NCBI GenBank assembly: GCA_946807835.1
Contig: OX327702.1
Location: forward strand, 12,090,001-12,154,000
Reading direction: 5' to 3'
Length of the DNA stretch: 64,000 nucleotides
DNA from: Ailanthus altissimus
Lineage: Eukaryota; Streptophyta; Magnoliopsida; Sapindales; Simaroubaceae
Of the stretch, positions 1 to 11,084 are shown piece by piece (the stretch's first letter is position 1; every line of letters starts with the position of its first letter). The translations under genes and the position numbers were made by a program. The notes below the pieces were generated by a model. It saw nothing but the letters and a program-made list of their open reading frames with translations. It was not told the origin of the DNA and ran no database searches.

Positions 1-179
1 GGGGTTGGTTATGCTTACATAGAGAAATTAATTAAGTTGAGAATCACCCTTCTTAGAAGTATGGAGACCATAAAAACAAAATCTCTCTTAATCAGATTGA
101 AGAATATTATATTATGAGATAATATTTATTCTAATCCGTCTTGTCAATACGGTGTTAGATGAGTCACGTTGGGGTTGTC

Positions 180-472
180 CCAATATTACTACAGCATGAG
201 GGACTTGGTCAGTTGGGCTTGGACTATACCAGTTAAACCTGATGAGGTAAATATATGCGAAAGTATTGCCCAATATTGCTACAGCGTGAGGCTAGTATCG
301 GTAGCATATATTTAACCATTGACAAGTTAATTTGGAATACACTTATCCAATATTGCTATAGCGTGAGGATAAGGTGTATTTAGAATCAAGGGGTAAGAGT
401 TGCATGAGATGCAATTGACAAGTGTTGTCTACCTGTTGGGTTTACAAAGGCCAATATTGTTACAACATGAGG
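180..472 (+). repeat. Leader stem-loop array of copy A0
   Basis: Four copies of the motif CAATATTGCTACAGCGTGAG (with small changes) lie at 180-201, 270-291, 347-368 and 451-472. Two sit between clear inverted arms: 248-258 pairs with 304-314 (11 bp perfect), and 336-348 pairs with 367-380 (13 bp with one bulge). The arms differ from loop to loop while the loop stays the same. The array lies between the primer-binding site and the gag start, so it belongs to the non-coding RNA leader. Confidence 0.8.
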
Positions 473-692
473 CCCGAGTAAATTACAATGGGATCTACTT
501 CCCGTTGTATAGTTTAAAAGAGTTTAAACTATCATCTTCCCGTTTGAGAGATTACTGAGATTATGTAAAGCAGTAGGAGGACTTTTTAAATCGAAAAATG
601 TATACTTTGTATACCAATGATTTAAAACGTTTTATTAGCGATTTAGTAAATATTCCGCTTACATATCTTGTAAGTTTGGCCTGTCAAGAATA

Positions 693-2990
693 ATGGCCAC
701 TACAAACCAGTTGGTGAGTATAGTTGATACAGTTCAACTCTAAGGTACTAAAAATTACTCTAACCGATGAATGAATCTTAGAAGTGTTCTGGATTTAAAA
801 AATTTTAGATTTATTGTTGATTAGAGTTTGCCGTAAGACAATTCTGATAGCACCTCTAAAGGATTGAATAAAGAGAGTGTGACCCTCTTTGTTTAGGGTG
901 GTTCACCTTTTACTTCAAATATATCTAGTGAGACCAGATGAGTAAGGGAGAAGATGATGAGGCACATACCCAGTATCAATCCTCAGAGGCAATATTTATC
1001 CAAAGATCAACAAGATAGAGCGTGTAGATGGAAAGTGTTTCCAATACAGTAAGGTTGGGTATTGGAAATCCCTCTACCTTAGAAGCCTTATGAATATTAG
1101 GAAGACTCCCACAATTTTGTGTTTGATACACATAGACATTTTTAAGGCATTTGATGCCAATTCAAGCTGGGTATGAGATACTGCATGTCCCTCTTATATC
1201 TGTAATATGTTTCAAGGATTAAGAGAGACTAGAATGCAATAGCTTGAAAAAGTAAAGTTAAGAGTAAGAAATGGTGATTTCTTGCAGGTCCAAGTTGTTG
1301 GGCAACTTAACTTACTTTTTGTATGTAATACAACAGTTGTATTGCATAATAAGTATGATGTTTTATTAACTGAATATCAATTAATAAATGAACGTTATAT
1401 ACAATTAAAAATGTTAGTAGATCAGAATCCTTAAATGATACAGAGCTGTGGTATTTATATTTAGGTTATATAGGTGTGAGACGCTTATCCGTCTAGTTAA
1501 GGATGGTTGGATTCCTTATCTGACCATAAAGCCTTAACCAGTTTATGAATAATGTATTCACGGAGATAACCATAAATACAATAATATACATCACATCTCT
1601 TAGATTAAGGTGAGGAAGTGAGTAAATAAACAGTAAGTTTTTATGTATGTTTAAGAAAGAATGAGATCCCCAATCACTATAGTCCTTTGGGTACTCCACA
1701 ATATAATGATGTTATGGTGAGTAGGAATTGGACTTTATCAGATATGGTTCGATTGATAATAAGTGTTACCGATCTATATCTGTGAGTATATGCTCCAAAT
1801 ACAGCTGCTTATTAAGTAAAGTTTCATAAGAAGTTGTTCCTTTATTTTGTATGAGATACAGAGAGAAAGGAAGTCGTATCTTAAGTAAGTTAAGACTTGG
1901 GGTTATCCTGTTTACGTAAGAGTTACGCAACAGGGTATCTTTTTTTGTAAGAGTTACTCGACAAGATAAACAACACCCAAGAGGTACAAATATAGGTTCA
2001 TTGTGTATCCTATGAATCCACTAGGATACTAGTTCTATGATTAAATGAAGCGAAGTGTGTTCATTTCTCGGTAGACCACTATTCAAGAGAAAGAGTTTCT
2101 CATGGATCGTGGAAATCATAGAAAGATTGAACTTGGTGAAGTCAATCTAGAAATTAATGAACCAAGGATAGGAACTCAGGCTCAATTAAGCAGTAGCCCT
2201 TTAGTACACTCTCTAAGTGGGTCGGAAAGGATGTCTAGGTCACCTTTTAAGTATGATTGATATCTGAAAGTGAACTTGGAGTTTTCTTGATAGAAGAAAA
2301 TCATCCTTAACTTATAAGGAGTTGATGTTAGACATCTATTCGAAAAACGGCAAGATGCCAAGTAAATAAAATTAACTCTATGCATCAGAATCAAGTTTGA
2401 AACTGGGTTAAACTACCTGTGAGAATTATTCTCATTGGTTGTAAATGGTTTACAAAGAGGTAGTGGGAGCCAGATGGAAGGTAGAGACCTTCTAAGCCCT
2501 ATATTGGTTCTAAAAAGGTAATTCTCAGCGATCTAGGATTAACGAAGAGGAAACCTATGGACCAATATTGATGCTAAAATCAATTAGTATATTATTGGCT
2601 CTTACAGCATATTGTGACTTTGAATTTTGGCAGATGGATGTAAGGAAGGTGTTCTAAAATGGATATCTCAAGTAAGAGATATTCATAGAATAGCCTGAAG
2701 ATTTTACGTCCAGCTAGACTTTTGGCCTAGTGTGCATGAAAGGTCAGTGGAAGTATAATAGTCTTCTCAATGCTCTTTATCGATAACATGCTGGTCATTA
2801 GGAATAATGTCAGTATGTCATAATCAGTCAAAAGTAACTCGTAAGTGTTTCTCCATAAAGAATTTGTGAAAGGCTTCCTTTACACTAGGTATAAAGCTTT
2901 ATAGAGATAGAGCTAGGAAGCTGATAGGGCTCTTCCAAATCATTTCACATTAATAGCGTCTAAGAAAGGTACTGTTCATTAACTATGAGA
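693..2990 (+). pseudogene. A0 gag-protease-integrase-reverse transcriptase remnant
   Basis: The gag start (ATG at 693, reading MATTNQLV) is followed by a short remnant resembling the copia gag N-terminus, then a CCHC-like knuckle near 1040 (C-F-Q-Y-S-K). Protease has a TGA (1174-1176) just before its active-site Asp-Thr. Integrase is recognisable from the LWH..LGHI-like start near 1450. Reverse transcriptase shows the Q-M-D-V motif near 2630 and a YVDD-like motif near 2790, but the segment between them that should carry YGLKQ is missing. Many other stops and frameshifts show it is dead. Defects shared with A1-A3 are treated in the findings. Confidence 0.8.
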
Positions 2991-3076
2991 TAGTTAACGT
3001 ATCTAATAGACCTGGTATTCATCTTTCGAGGAGAGTGTCTCTTCAGATGAAAGATGAGAGAGTTAGAATGTCTAAC

Positions 3077-3118
3077 ACACCAGATACATAAGCTCTTCAG
3101 AGCTTATGTATCTGGTGT
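3077..3118. repeat. Perfect 20-bp inverted repeat, 2-bp spacer
   Basis: Arms 3077-3096 and 3099-3118 are exact reverse complements separated by TC. The other family A copies do not carry the second arm in this form (see 57350-57400), so the palindrome arose in this copy, right beside the solo LTR that begins at 3122. Confidence 0.9.
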
Positions 3119-3121
3119 AAT

Positions 3122-5476
3122 TGTTGGGATTTGTGCTTACGGGTCATCCCTTTTGTGTATAAATATTTGCTTTATGTTTATACAATTATGATTTTAATAT
3201 ATCACTAATTATTTTATATATACATATATAGTAAAATGCTTGTAATATTTTAGACATTGTATGATCTGAAAGAGTTCAGATCTGATCTAAATGAGTTTAG
3301 ATCAGAACTAAGAGTTAGTAACACTAAAAGATATAAATGCTAAAAGTTAGCACTGATAAGAGTTATCAGGTTATAAGAGTTAGCAAAATCTAAAGAGTTA
3401 GAGTCTTGTCTGAAATGGAACAAAGACCTAAGAATATATTAGTAATGACGTAGTTGCAATGAGTTACAAATAGTGCTAGAAAATGTTGCTATGGAAATTT
3501 GTTCTTAAACTTAATGTTCCTAATCTATCTTCACTAATGTGGGTCTATTAGTGAAGACCTTATAATATATAGATCAGTGTATGTCTATATCTGGATAGTC
3601 CAGATAGTTCGTCTTAGCAAACTACGAGTTTAGTGGAAACTCGTATAGAGATACAAATATTCAGTAAGCATTGAATATTGAACAGACTCACAAAGATCTC
3701 CAATAGATATCCCATAAATCCGTCAATAGAGGATCTTTCGAGTTGAGTAATATTCGTGGTCCTTAGACCTGAGTGCCACGGTGGACTTGTGAGTGATCCA
3801 CCATACTTTGCTTCCACACATGTCAGATACCTTTTATGGTCTGACGGCTGGGTGTCGCTGGGTATGGTCCGATGCTCATGGAGTCCGATGTGTATAGATA
3901 TGGGATCTATCAACTCAATTAGGTAAGTAAAATATCCTAAAACTCCAAGATTATATTTCAGAAAGTCTTATGGCCATAAGCAGAAATACCCGAGAATTAG
4001 TTTTATCCTCGGGGTAAATAATATCGTAAAAGTATTTACGGATATTATTTATTAAGATACATTTCTGGAGATAAGTTTATGGTTGAGCATGTGGAGAGTT
4101 GACGGTGTTGATCTATATCTCTACTCTTCTAGGATATCTATGATGGAAGAATTATATGAATATATTATAATCTCAACTTGTATGGTCTAATGCGCCATTT
4201 TTTAATATCTGTAACATGTGTGTGGGACATTGTTTACAGATGTATGAAATAGTTTCATTTGACAAATTGGGCATGGACCTAGAAAGTCTTACAATATGAA
4301 GTGTACTCGTTGTGCACTGGGGCAGCGAATTGGATTGAATAATTAATCCAACAAATTCCAGCAAAGTAAAAATATGTTTCAAGGTTCCTTATGTTATACA
4401 CTTGTCAATAATTGAATGTAAAATACATTATTGGTTTACAAGAGTTGTTAACCAATAAGAAATTGACAAGTGGCACAATTTTGCTCCATAAATAATTTAC
4501 CATGTATTTACCTATTTACCTTACTTGGTAAATACATATAAGGTAAATGTAAATATTCAAAATAGTTTTGAATTATTAATATTTTATATATTAATGAAAT
4601 TATTATTATTAATTGGAATAAGTGGTAAACACCATTTTGTAATGGAGTAAGCACTTGTTATTAATAATAAGCATTGTTAGCCACTTAGAAATTGTTAAAT
4701 GGTGCACTTATGTAGTGGTGTTACCACTCAACATTGATTAATTGCCATTTACTCTCTAGCAATTGATTCATATAGATGAATCAATTTGTTGAGTGAAATA
4801 TATGTTTGATTATTGTTTGTAATGATAAACATGGCTAAGTAGTGGTGGAGCACTAAGAGAAGTAATCATTTATTACACTAAACCAAAATTGAAAGAGTTT
4901 AATTTTTGTGAGAGAGAATAAAAGTTTCGGCAATTAAGAGTAGAGAGAATTGAGAGCATTTTCCTAAGTGTTTTCAAATGGTTGAAAGAGTTGGCTAAGG
5001 TTAACAATTGTTTATCATAAAGGGTTGTAAGGAACAATACACAAAACATTTAATTCTTCTCATCTCTTGCTAATAATAAATCATAAGGACAAATTATTTT
5101 AAGTGTTAAAACAACTCATTGCTGGAAATTCATGGCTGCCATTCGAGCTTCACAATCCCACCGGTTTTAGTTGTGAACTAAAAATTGTGCAAGGGAATAC
5201 TTCAGGGTAAGCTCAACAAATTGAAGATTTAAGTTCTTGAAGAATTGTAAAGCTACCTTCAAAACTGAGTAAGTTATTTAATTACAATTCATTTTAAATC
5301 ATGCATGTGAAATATATATATCTATAAGATATATATATATATGTGCTTGAATGATCATATACGAGATTATATGCTTGAGTTTGTTATATAGTATATAACA
5401 TGTATGAATACTTCCGCTGCGTATTTGATTTTTGAAATTATATGTATCTATACACATCACACACCATATCATAACA
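3122..5476 (+). mobile_element. Solo LTR, copia-type family B, copy B1
   Basis: The segment starts TGTTGGGATTTG and ends ATAACA. It interrupts the A0 polymerase region, which resumes at RNase H right after it. It is homologous along its length to the reverse solo LTR at 44074-46498 and, more distantly, to family A LTRs: the block 3757-3920 is close to A LTR sequence while most of the rest has diverged. No internal element sequence is present, so it is the product of LTR-LTR recombination. The flanks GTAAT and ATGAT are a poor target-site duplication, probably because the left flank was altered when the adjacent palindrome formed. Confidence 0.8.
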
Positions 5477-5481
5477 ATGAT

Positions 5482-6097
5482 GTATTTGAGACCTGAGATC
5501 AGTCTAGCTGTAAGAGTTACAAGCCGAGTCCAGTCTGATTCAAGAGACCACCATTTTATGGTAGTCAAACATATCTTGAGTTACCTTGGAGGTACAAATG
5601 ATAAATTTCTCAAATATGGAGAAAGCAACTTACAAATGAGAAAACACACAGAGTCAGACTTTTAGTTTGACCTAGATGATAGAAAGTCTACATCTGAGAA
5701 TGTGCTCATTCTCATTAGTATTAAAGGAGTTGGAATTGCACAAAACTAGAATTCACTACCAATTTGTCAAATGGTAGAGTGAAAGCGGCAGTAAGGATTT
5801 ATAGGTTTATCGCTGGCCTTGGAAGAGTTCTAAGACAGATGGATCCTACCACATAAGTTTACAACAAAAATAGGCCATTGTACAAGCCAAAGTGCCAAGA
5901 AGACACCAGTACTCTAATTATGTTGAGAGGAGTCTCACATGACTAGAGGGATCTTGGCTAAAGGAGATGTGATTATTTGTAGAAGTTCTCTAAAAATAAT
6001 TTAGCAAACCCACTATCTAAATGTCATGACTTTAAAAGTGATTATGAAACAAGTAGAGTCGGTGTGTATGAGATGCCATCAGGAATGGCACTAGAGC
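5482..6097 (+). pseudogene. A0 RNase H remnant
   Basis: The reading frame from 5480 gives M-Y-L-R-P-E-I-S-L-A-V, then H-I-L-S-Y-L-G-G-T-N-D-K-F-L-K-Y-G, the typical copia RT/RNase H connection. Downstream the frame breaks repeatedly (for example a stop at 5663), though remnants of the RNase H C-terminus run to the polypurine tract at 6098. It continues the A0 polyprotein interrupted at 3121. Confidence 0.75.
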
Positions 6098-6108
6098 AAG
6101 TAGGAGAT
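6098..6108 (+). promoter_or_regulatory. Polypurine tract of A0
   Basis: AAGTAGGAGAT lies directly before the LTR start TGTTAAGG at 6109. The same purine run precedes the 3' LTRs at 40619 and 58025 and, as its complement, follows 48707. It primes plus-strand synthesis in LTR retroelements. Confidence 0.75.
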
Positions 6109-6676
6109 TGTTAAGGTCATGCTTACGTGTCATCCCTGAATGTACATATACTTGTGTATTTATACAAGTGTACATTCCCATTAAATCGCTAATATCCATT
6201 TATATGGTATTATGCATGTAGATCTGAAGGAGTTTGGATTAGATCTAAAGGAGTTTAGATAATGGCTCATGGTTAGCCACGCTGAGACATATAATTGCTA
6301 AATGCTAGCACAGTTAAGTGTTAGCTGGTTATAATACTCAACAGATCTAAGAGTTGAAGCCTTATCTGTAATAAGACATAGACTTGAGAATATATTAGTA
6401 ACTATATAGTTGCAATCAGGTGCCAAGAAATGCAAGTTTCACAAATATGTTCTCAAATAATTGTCCTTGATCTATTTCTGCCGATGTGGGTTTGTTGGTG
6501 GATACTTTTATATATATATCAGCATATGTGGTACCTATAGGATATAGATGGTCGATCCTGACCGACTGTGAGCTTGGAGCTTGTATTGACATATAGGTAT
6601 CCAGTTAGGACTGGATATGGGACAAACTCACGAGGGTCTCCGATAGACACCAATGTAAGCCGTCAATGGAGGGTCT
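6109..6676 (+). mobile_element. A0 3' LTR, truncated after about 570 bp
   Basis: It begins TGTTAAGGTC and matches the first quarter of the family A LTR. The match stops near 6676, where gypsy gag sequence begins instead of the expected continuation (compare 33690-33712). The junction is abrupt and shows no LTR end, so it is a deletion or recombination breakpoint. Confidence 0.85.
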
Positions 6677-7450
6677 AATAAATAAGTCTACAAATGAGAC
6701 TTATAATCTATTAGAAGAGATGGCGTCAAATAGCAACCAATGGCTAGCAGAGAGAGTTACACCCAAGAAAGTCGCCGGTATATATAAAATTGACGTATTC
6801 AATGCATTGATAGCTCAAATCAATACTTTATCTAAGAAGTTTGATGCATTGAATGCTATTAAAATCTGATAAATGACATGCGACTTTTGTGGTGATAACC
6901 ATATGAATGGGCGGTACATGGAAGTAATGAATTATGTGGGCAATTTCAATCGTCAACAATTTAACCCATAATTAAATTCTTATAATCCGAGGTAGAGAGA
7001 TCATTGTAACTTCTATTAGCGTAATAACCAAGGGAAGTCATCTAGACCAATGAATCCTCCAAGATTCCAACAACCATAAGAAAGATAATCGACTTTGGAA
7101 GACATGTTTGTGCAATATATGAAGTCCAATGATGCCATCCTACGAAATCATTCAGCATCTTTGAAAAATTTAGAGGTCCAAATGGGACAACTTGCTGCTA
7201 TAATTAATAAAAGATCTCAAGGCACTCTACCAAGTGATACCGAGTTAAATCCAAAAGAAAGTGTAGATCAATGCCAAGCTGTCAACTTATGAAGTGGTAA
7301 AATCTTACATGACAACACACTATCAACACCACTTCTAAAGATGAAGGAAAATGAAACAGTTGAACAACAAAAGGATGTACAACTATTTAGACCGCCTATT
7401 CCTTGTCCTCAAAGGTTACAAACGTGCAATACAAGTGCAAAACTTTAAAG
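6677..7450 (+). pseudogene. G1 gag remnant
   Basis: The frame reads N-K-S-T-N-E-T-Y-N-L-L-E-E-M-A-S-N followed by K-K-V-A-G-I-Y-K-I-D, the familiar central gag segment of Athila/Tat-like gypsy elements. Near 6876 is a degenerate CX2CX4H finger (C-D-F-C-G-D-N-H) whose last Cys is replaced. From 7095 comes L-K-N-L-E-V-Q-M-G-Q-L-A, the coiled segment usually found after the finger. Stops at about 6868, 6970 and 7290 interrupt the frame. Confidence 0.8.
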
Positions 7451-7526
7451 ATTTCAGTAAGGCCATCCTGAAAGTGTAGAAAAGAAAGATGGGCAGCATA
7501 TAAGTATAGAAAATGTTAAAGAAAAT

Positions 7527-8546
7527 ATGCGAAAACAACCCTTGCAATCATTTACACCTCTTCTATCATTCCTACAGAAGCTGCAAAATAAGAGATTAGA
7601 TAAGCAATCTTCTAAATTTCTTAATATTTTTAAGAAATTACATATTAATCTCTCATTTATAGATGCGCTCGAACAAATGCCTAGTTACGTTAAGTTTATG
7701 AAGAGCATCCTTTCAAAGAAGACGAGACTGGAGGATCATGAAACAGTGGCATTAACAGATGAGTGTAGCGCTATTCTTCAAAATAAGCTACCTCCTAAGT
7801 TCAAAGATCCAAAGAGATTTACCATACTGTGCTCTATTGGCAATCATAACCTTAATAAAGCTTTATGCGATCTAGGAGCGAGTATCAATCTCATGCCTCT
7901 TTTCATTTATAACAAGTTAGGTTTGAGAGAAGCGAAACCAATCAATATCACACTTCAACTTACTGATCGCTTTCTCACCTATCCGAAAGGAATTATAGAA
8001 GACGTGCTAGTAGAGGTAGAAAAATCCATCTTCCCTATCGATTTCATTGTTCTAGACATGAAAGAAGACAATGAGATCTCTATCATTCTTGGAAGACCCT
8101 TCTTAGCCACGGGATATACGATCATTGATGTTTAAAAAGGAAAGATGACTATGAGGGTACAAGATGACACTGATACTTTTAAAGTCTTCAAAAAAATTAA
8201 GTTGTCATCTAAAGGTGGAGATTGTTGTAACATTGATATGGTACACCTAAACACCAAAGAACCTAAAGACATGGAGATATTAAACCCTCACATAAAAAAG
8301 AAGGCGTTAAGATATACAAAAAGAAGAAAGAGGAAAAGGAAGCAGCAATTTGATGAAGGGATAGAAGAAAAATGCACAAAACAACTACTTCACCGATCTA
8401 AGATTCAAGTCTTTCCGGAGAAGCATAAGAAAGAGGAACAAGTTGCTACCCATGATCTAATCAAGAAAATATGGAAGCCAAAAGAAAGGAAATCCAACAA
8501 GATCACATACAAATATGCTTCCACCATTGACTTTGATCCTCTATAA
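7527..8546 (+). pseudogene. G1 aspartic protease plus lysine-rich tail, one in-frame stop
   Basis: A long frame encodes a gypsy protease: A-L-C-D-L-G-A-S-I-N-L-M-P (about residues 110-122 of the first ORF) is the clade's usual active-site form, and I-I-L-G-R-P-F-L-A-T-G is the flap/C-terminal motif. The frame is open except for TAA at 8133-8135, where relatives have Gln, so a single CAA-to-TAA change would split it. It then continues in the same frame for 133 codons to 8546. That tail is basic (K-R-R-K-R-K-R-K) and resembles no reverse transcriptase that I can see. What should follow in an autonomous element is absent. Confidence 0.75.
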
Positions 8547-10211
8547 AAATAGAAAGAGCCCTGTTAAACCGACGACATTAAATCAAGCGTTTCTTGGGAG
8601 ATAATCCAAGTAATTTTTATTTTTATTTTTATTTAATTTTAATTTCAGTTATGTTAGTTTCTTTTCTTTGTAGGAATAAATGAGCAAGTCAAGCATTTAA
8701 AGAAGCATCATAAACAATTTTAAGCGTTATGAGCAAAGGGATATAGTAATCCAATCAATAGGCAACAATACTGCATTGCTTCAACTTCATCTATTAGGGG
8801 AGTTTTTTTTTTTTACTTTTAAGTTTATATTTCGACAATGAAGACAATGTTTAATTTAAGTTTGGGGGTGGGAAACACTTAACCTGTGTTTATTTTTGCT
8901 GCATGATTTAAGTGGTTATCTTGTGGGATATTTTTTTTTTTAGTTGTTAAGTTTTAGTTGAGAATATGATCATTAGTCCATGATAAGAAATAAAATATTG
9001 GTTGAATTTATTTTTGCAAGTCTCTAGGAAATAATAGATGCTTGAGATAATTATTATATCATGAATCTTGAATTGATTTCAATTTTATTTTTGATCACTT
9101 ATTTTTTAGCACATTAAAATAAGCATGTATTAGTTAAATTTTTTACTTAGAAATACTTTTTGCTTAAGTAGTACACCACAGTCTTGAGGATCAACACTCT
9201 AGAACTTGCTTGATTATTACTTGAGGTGAAATCTTAGAAAACACATGAATATGAAAATGACATTAGGCCATCTTTGAACCGATTGAGCCTTTTGGAGCCT
9301 ACCTTATATGTATATTTATCCCCAGTCACCCTTTTTAAGCCTAATTATCCATTTTTCTGTTTAACCACATTACAAGCTTTAAAACTTTATGTTTGTTTAT
9401 CCTAAAATCTACAAGGAGTACTATAAACCTTGAATTTACTTAGAAATATTTTTAAAAAAAAAAGGTTGTATGTGTGAAAATGGTATTGCAATAAAAATAA
9501 TAATTTTTTAAGGTGCATATAAATATAAGTTTGAGGGTACAAAAAAAAATAGAGAAAAAAAGTGTTTAAATGCATAAGACCCCAAGCTTAAGTAAAAGAA
9601 GAAATTTTTTACAAAAGTGATTAAAAAAAATAGAATTAGCATAATTTTGGGGGAGGAGATGAATAATTCAAGGAGAAAAGATCAAGAAGTTCTAAGTAAA
9701 GTTAAGTGTTCATGGTATGAGTTGCGCTTTATATTTATATATCTTTGTATCCCACCTTGACCCTAGCCTTATGTTATAAGCTAAGTAAACTCCTAAATAG
9801 ATCTCTAGACATGTGTATTTTTACATTAGTGGAGAGTTGTATGAATAGCAAGTTTATGGTAGTGTTATTATAAAAAATATACTGAGATATCATCTTTATG
9901 TGCTTTATTAAGTATTGAGTAAATCTATGTTATATTTAGCTAATTACTTGCTTATTACACACACGCACAAGTGATCCTTTATAAGGAAGAATGAAATACC
10001 TGATGAATGGTATGAGGATTGTTAAAAGTTGTTTATTGATTTTTAAAGAGTCTTGAGCTCATTTTCACAGCCTATGAGACTATAAGAATGATTGTCTAAT
10101 CAACCAGAGCTTATTTTTGTTTTTAGTTTTTACTTTTGAGTTATGAATAAGTTGTGAACGTTTTTCCTTATTTTGCTTAAGAACAAACAAAGTCTTAAGT
10201 TTAGAAGTATT
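8547..10211 (+). other. G1 3' non-coding region
   Basis: AT-rich, no coding frame. It contains the gypsy 3' signature near 8591, a purine-rich AGTTTGGGGGTGGGA near 8858 that could be a polypurine tract, and a second TTTGGGGGAGGAGATGA near 9646. I see no host gene in this stretch. Confidence 0.6.
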
Positions 10212-10999
10212 TGATAGAGGCATAAAAGCACTAGTATGATTTGTACCTAACTTTCATATTTTGCTCGAAATCATAAATATTTGGTTATTTAATTATATTT
10301 TTTATCATAAATAGATGCGTGGCCAAAAATTTGATGTATAGGAATAAACATGAGGTAAATCGAACGTAAAATGAAGAAGTTACGCTCAAAATACGAGAGC
10401 GACTGAACCATTGTTGGACACTACAGCGCCCAGGTCAGTAGCTAGGCGTTGGGACTCCCATAACGCATGATTCATATGTTTAGCCTATGATAGTTTGATA
10501 CATGATCATAAGGGAACAATTATGAGTTTCATCTAGGATAGACATATACCTAGGTGGCATGTATGATATAATTTAGACTTGATTTTAATGAATACATTCT
10601 GATTTGATTACTATAGACATATAGGTAATTGTTAGAATGTGTAATATAGTCATTTGACCATCGACAGAGGCTTGTGATGAGATTAGTGTCTAAGCTAATA
10701 ATTGGTATTAAGAGATTAACTAAGAGGTTAATAAATCCAATGAAATACTAAGGGACGAGTTAAAACCCTAGATTATCTTTATTTGTGAATTCTACCCTTT
10801 GCTTTTGTTGAGTTTAATTGATAGAGTTAGATTAGTTAATTAAATTCAAAATTTTAGTTTTCTAAATAAAATTTAAGTAGTGTAATTTTAGTACTTGTCT
10901 GAAAGTATTAGATCGCATAGTCTATGTGGGATCGATACTTGGACTTAAAATCTTATATTACTTGATATGATATCATGTGCACACTTAAGTAGTATAACA
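10212..10999 (+). mobile_element. Gypsy-type LTR, probable 3' LTR of G1
   Basis: Starts TGATAGAGGC and ends GTATAACA. Its interior is homologous in order to the gypsy LTR at 24205-25628 (shared GGCATGTATGAT, a CC..AGAGG block and a GTGGGATCGAT-like 3' part). A GC-rich patch near 10425 resembles the other gypsy LTRs in the window. Confidence 0.6.
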
Positions 11000-11084
11000 T
11001 CAATCAAATACACTAGCCAATCTAAGGCTAAGATGGTCCTAGAAACCCTAGCACCCTCATTTCAAACTTTCTTATTAAACATGT
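11000..11084 (+). pseudogene. Copia gag relic, left piece
   Basis: Reads K-M-V-L-E-T-L-A-P-S-F-Q-T-F-L-L-N-M, a typical copia gag stretch, and continues at 13055 once the reverse solo LTR and one copy of CATGT are removed. It is not family A. Confidence 0.65.

Larger units (their letters stand above)
1..6676 (+). mobile_element. Ty1/copia retrotransposon family A, copy A0 (5'-truncated by window, 3'-truncated LTR)
   Basis: The window opens inside the leader of a copia element. In order, sense strand: leader stem-loops (180-472), gag start (693), zinc-knuckle remnant (about 1035-1065), protease (about 1160-1430), integrase (1430-2100), reverse transcriptase (2590-2950), RNase H (5482-6090), polypurine tract (6098-6108) and the start of the 3' LTR (6109). 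Order and motifs are those of Ty1/copia, with integrase before reverse transcriptase. A solo LTR (3122-5476) splits it. It is decayed by many stops and frameshifts. It aligns base by base with copies A1-A3 elsewhere in the window, which is the main evidence for its boundaries. Confidence 0.9.
6677..10999 (+). mobile_element. Ty3/gypsy-type element G1 with gag and protease only (5'-truncated)
   Basis: Order: gag C-terminal part, zinc-finger remnant, protease, a lysine-rich tail, a stop at 8546, then typical gypsy 3' non-coding sequence (TTTCTTGGGAGATAATCC near 8591 and a purine-rich AGTTTGGGGGTGGGA near 8858), a long AT-rich stretch and an LTR (10212-10999). The protease clade looks Athila/Tat-like. 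No reverse transcriptase, RNase H or integrase is present between protease and the 3' non-coding region, so it was either a non-autonomous gag-protease element or an internal deletion. The 5' LTR and gag N-terminus are lost at the junction with A0. Confidence 0.75.

Noticed and set aside
180..472. CRISPR-like array, because a 20-22 bp word recurs at 75-105 bp spacing
   Set aside because: Only four words, unequal spacing, plant DNA, and the spacers are the paired arms of stem-loops that recur unchanged in other element copies.
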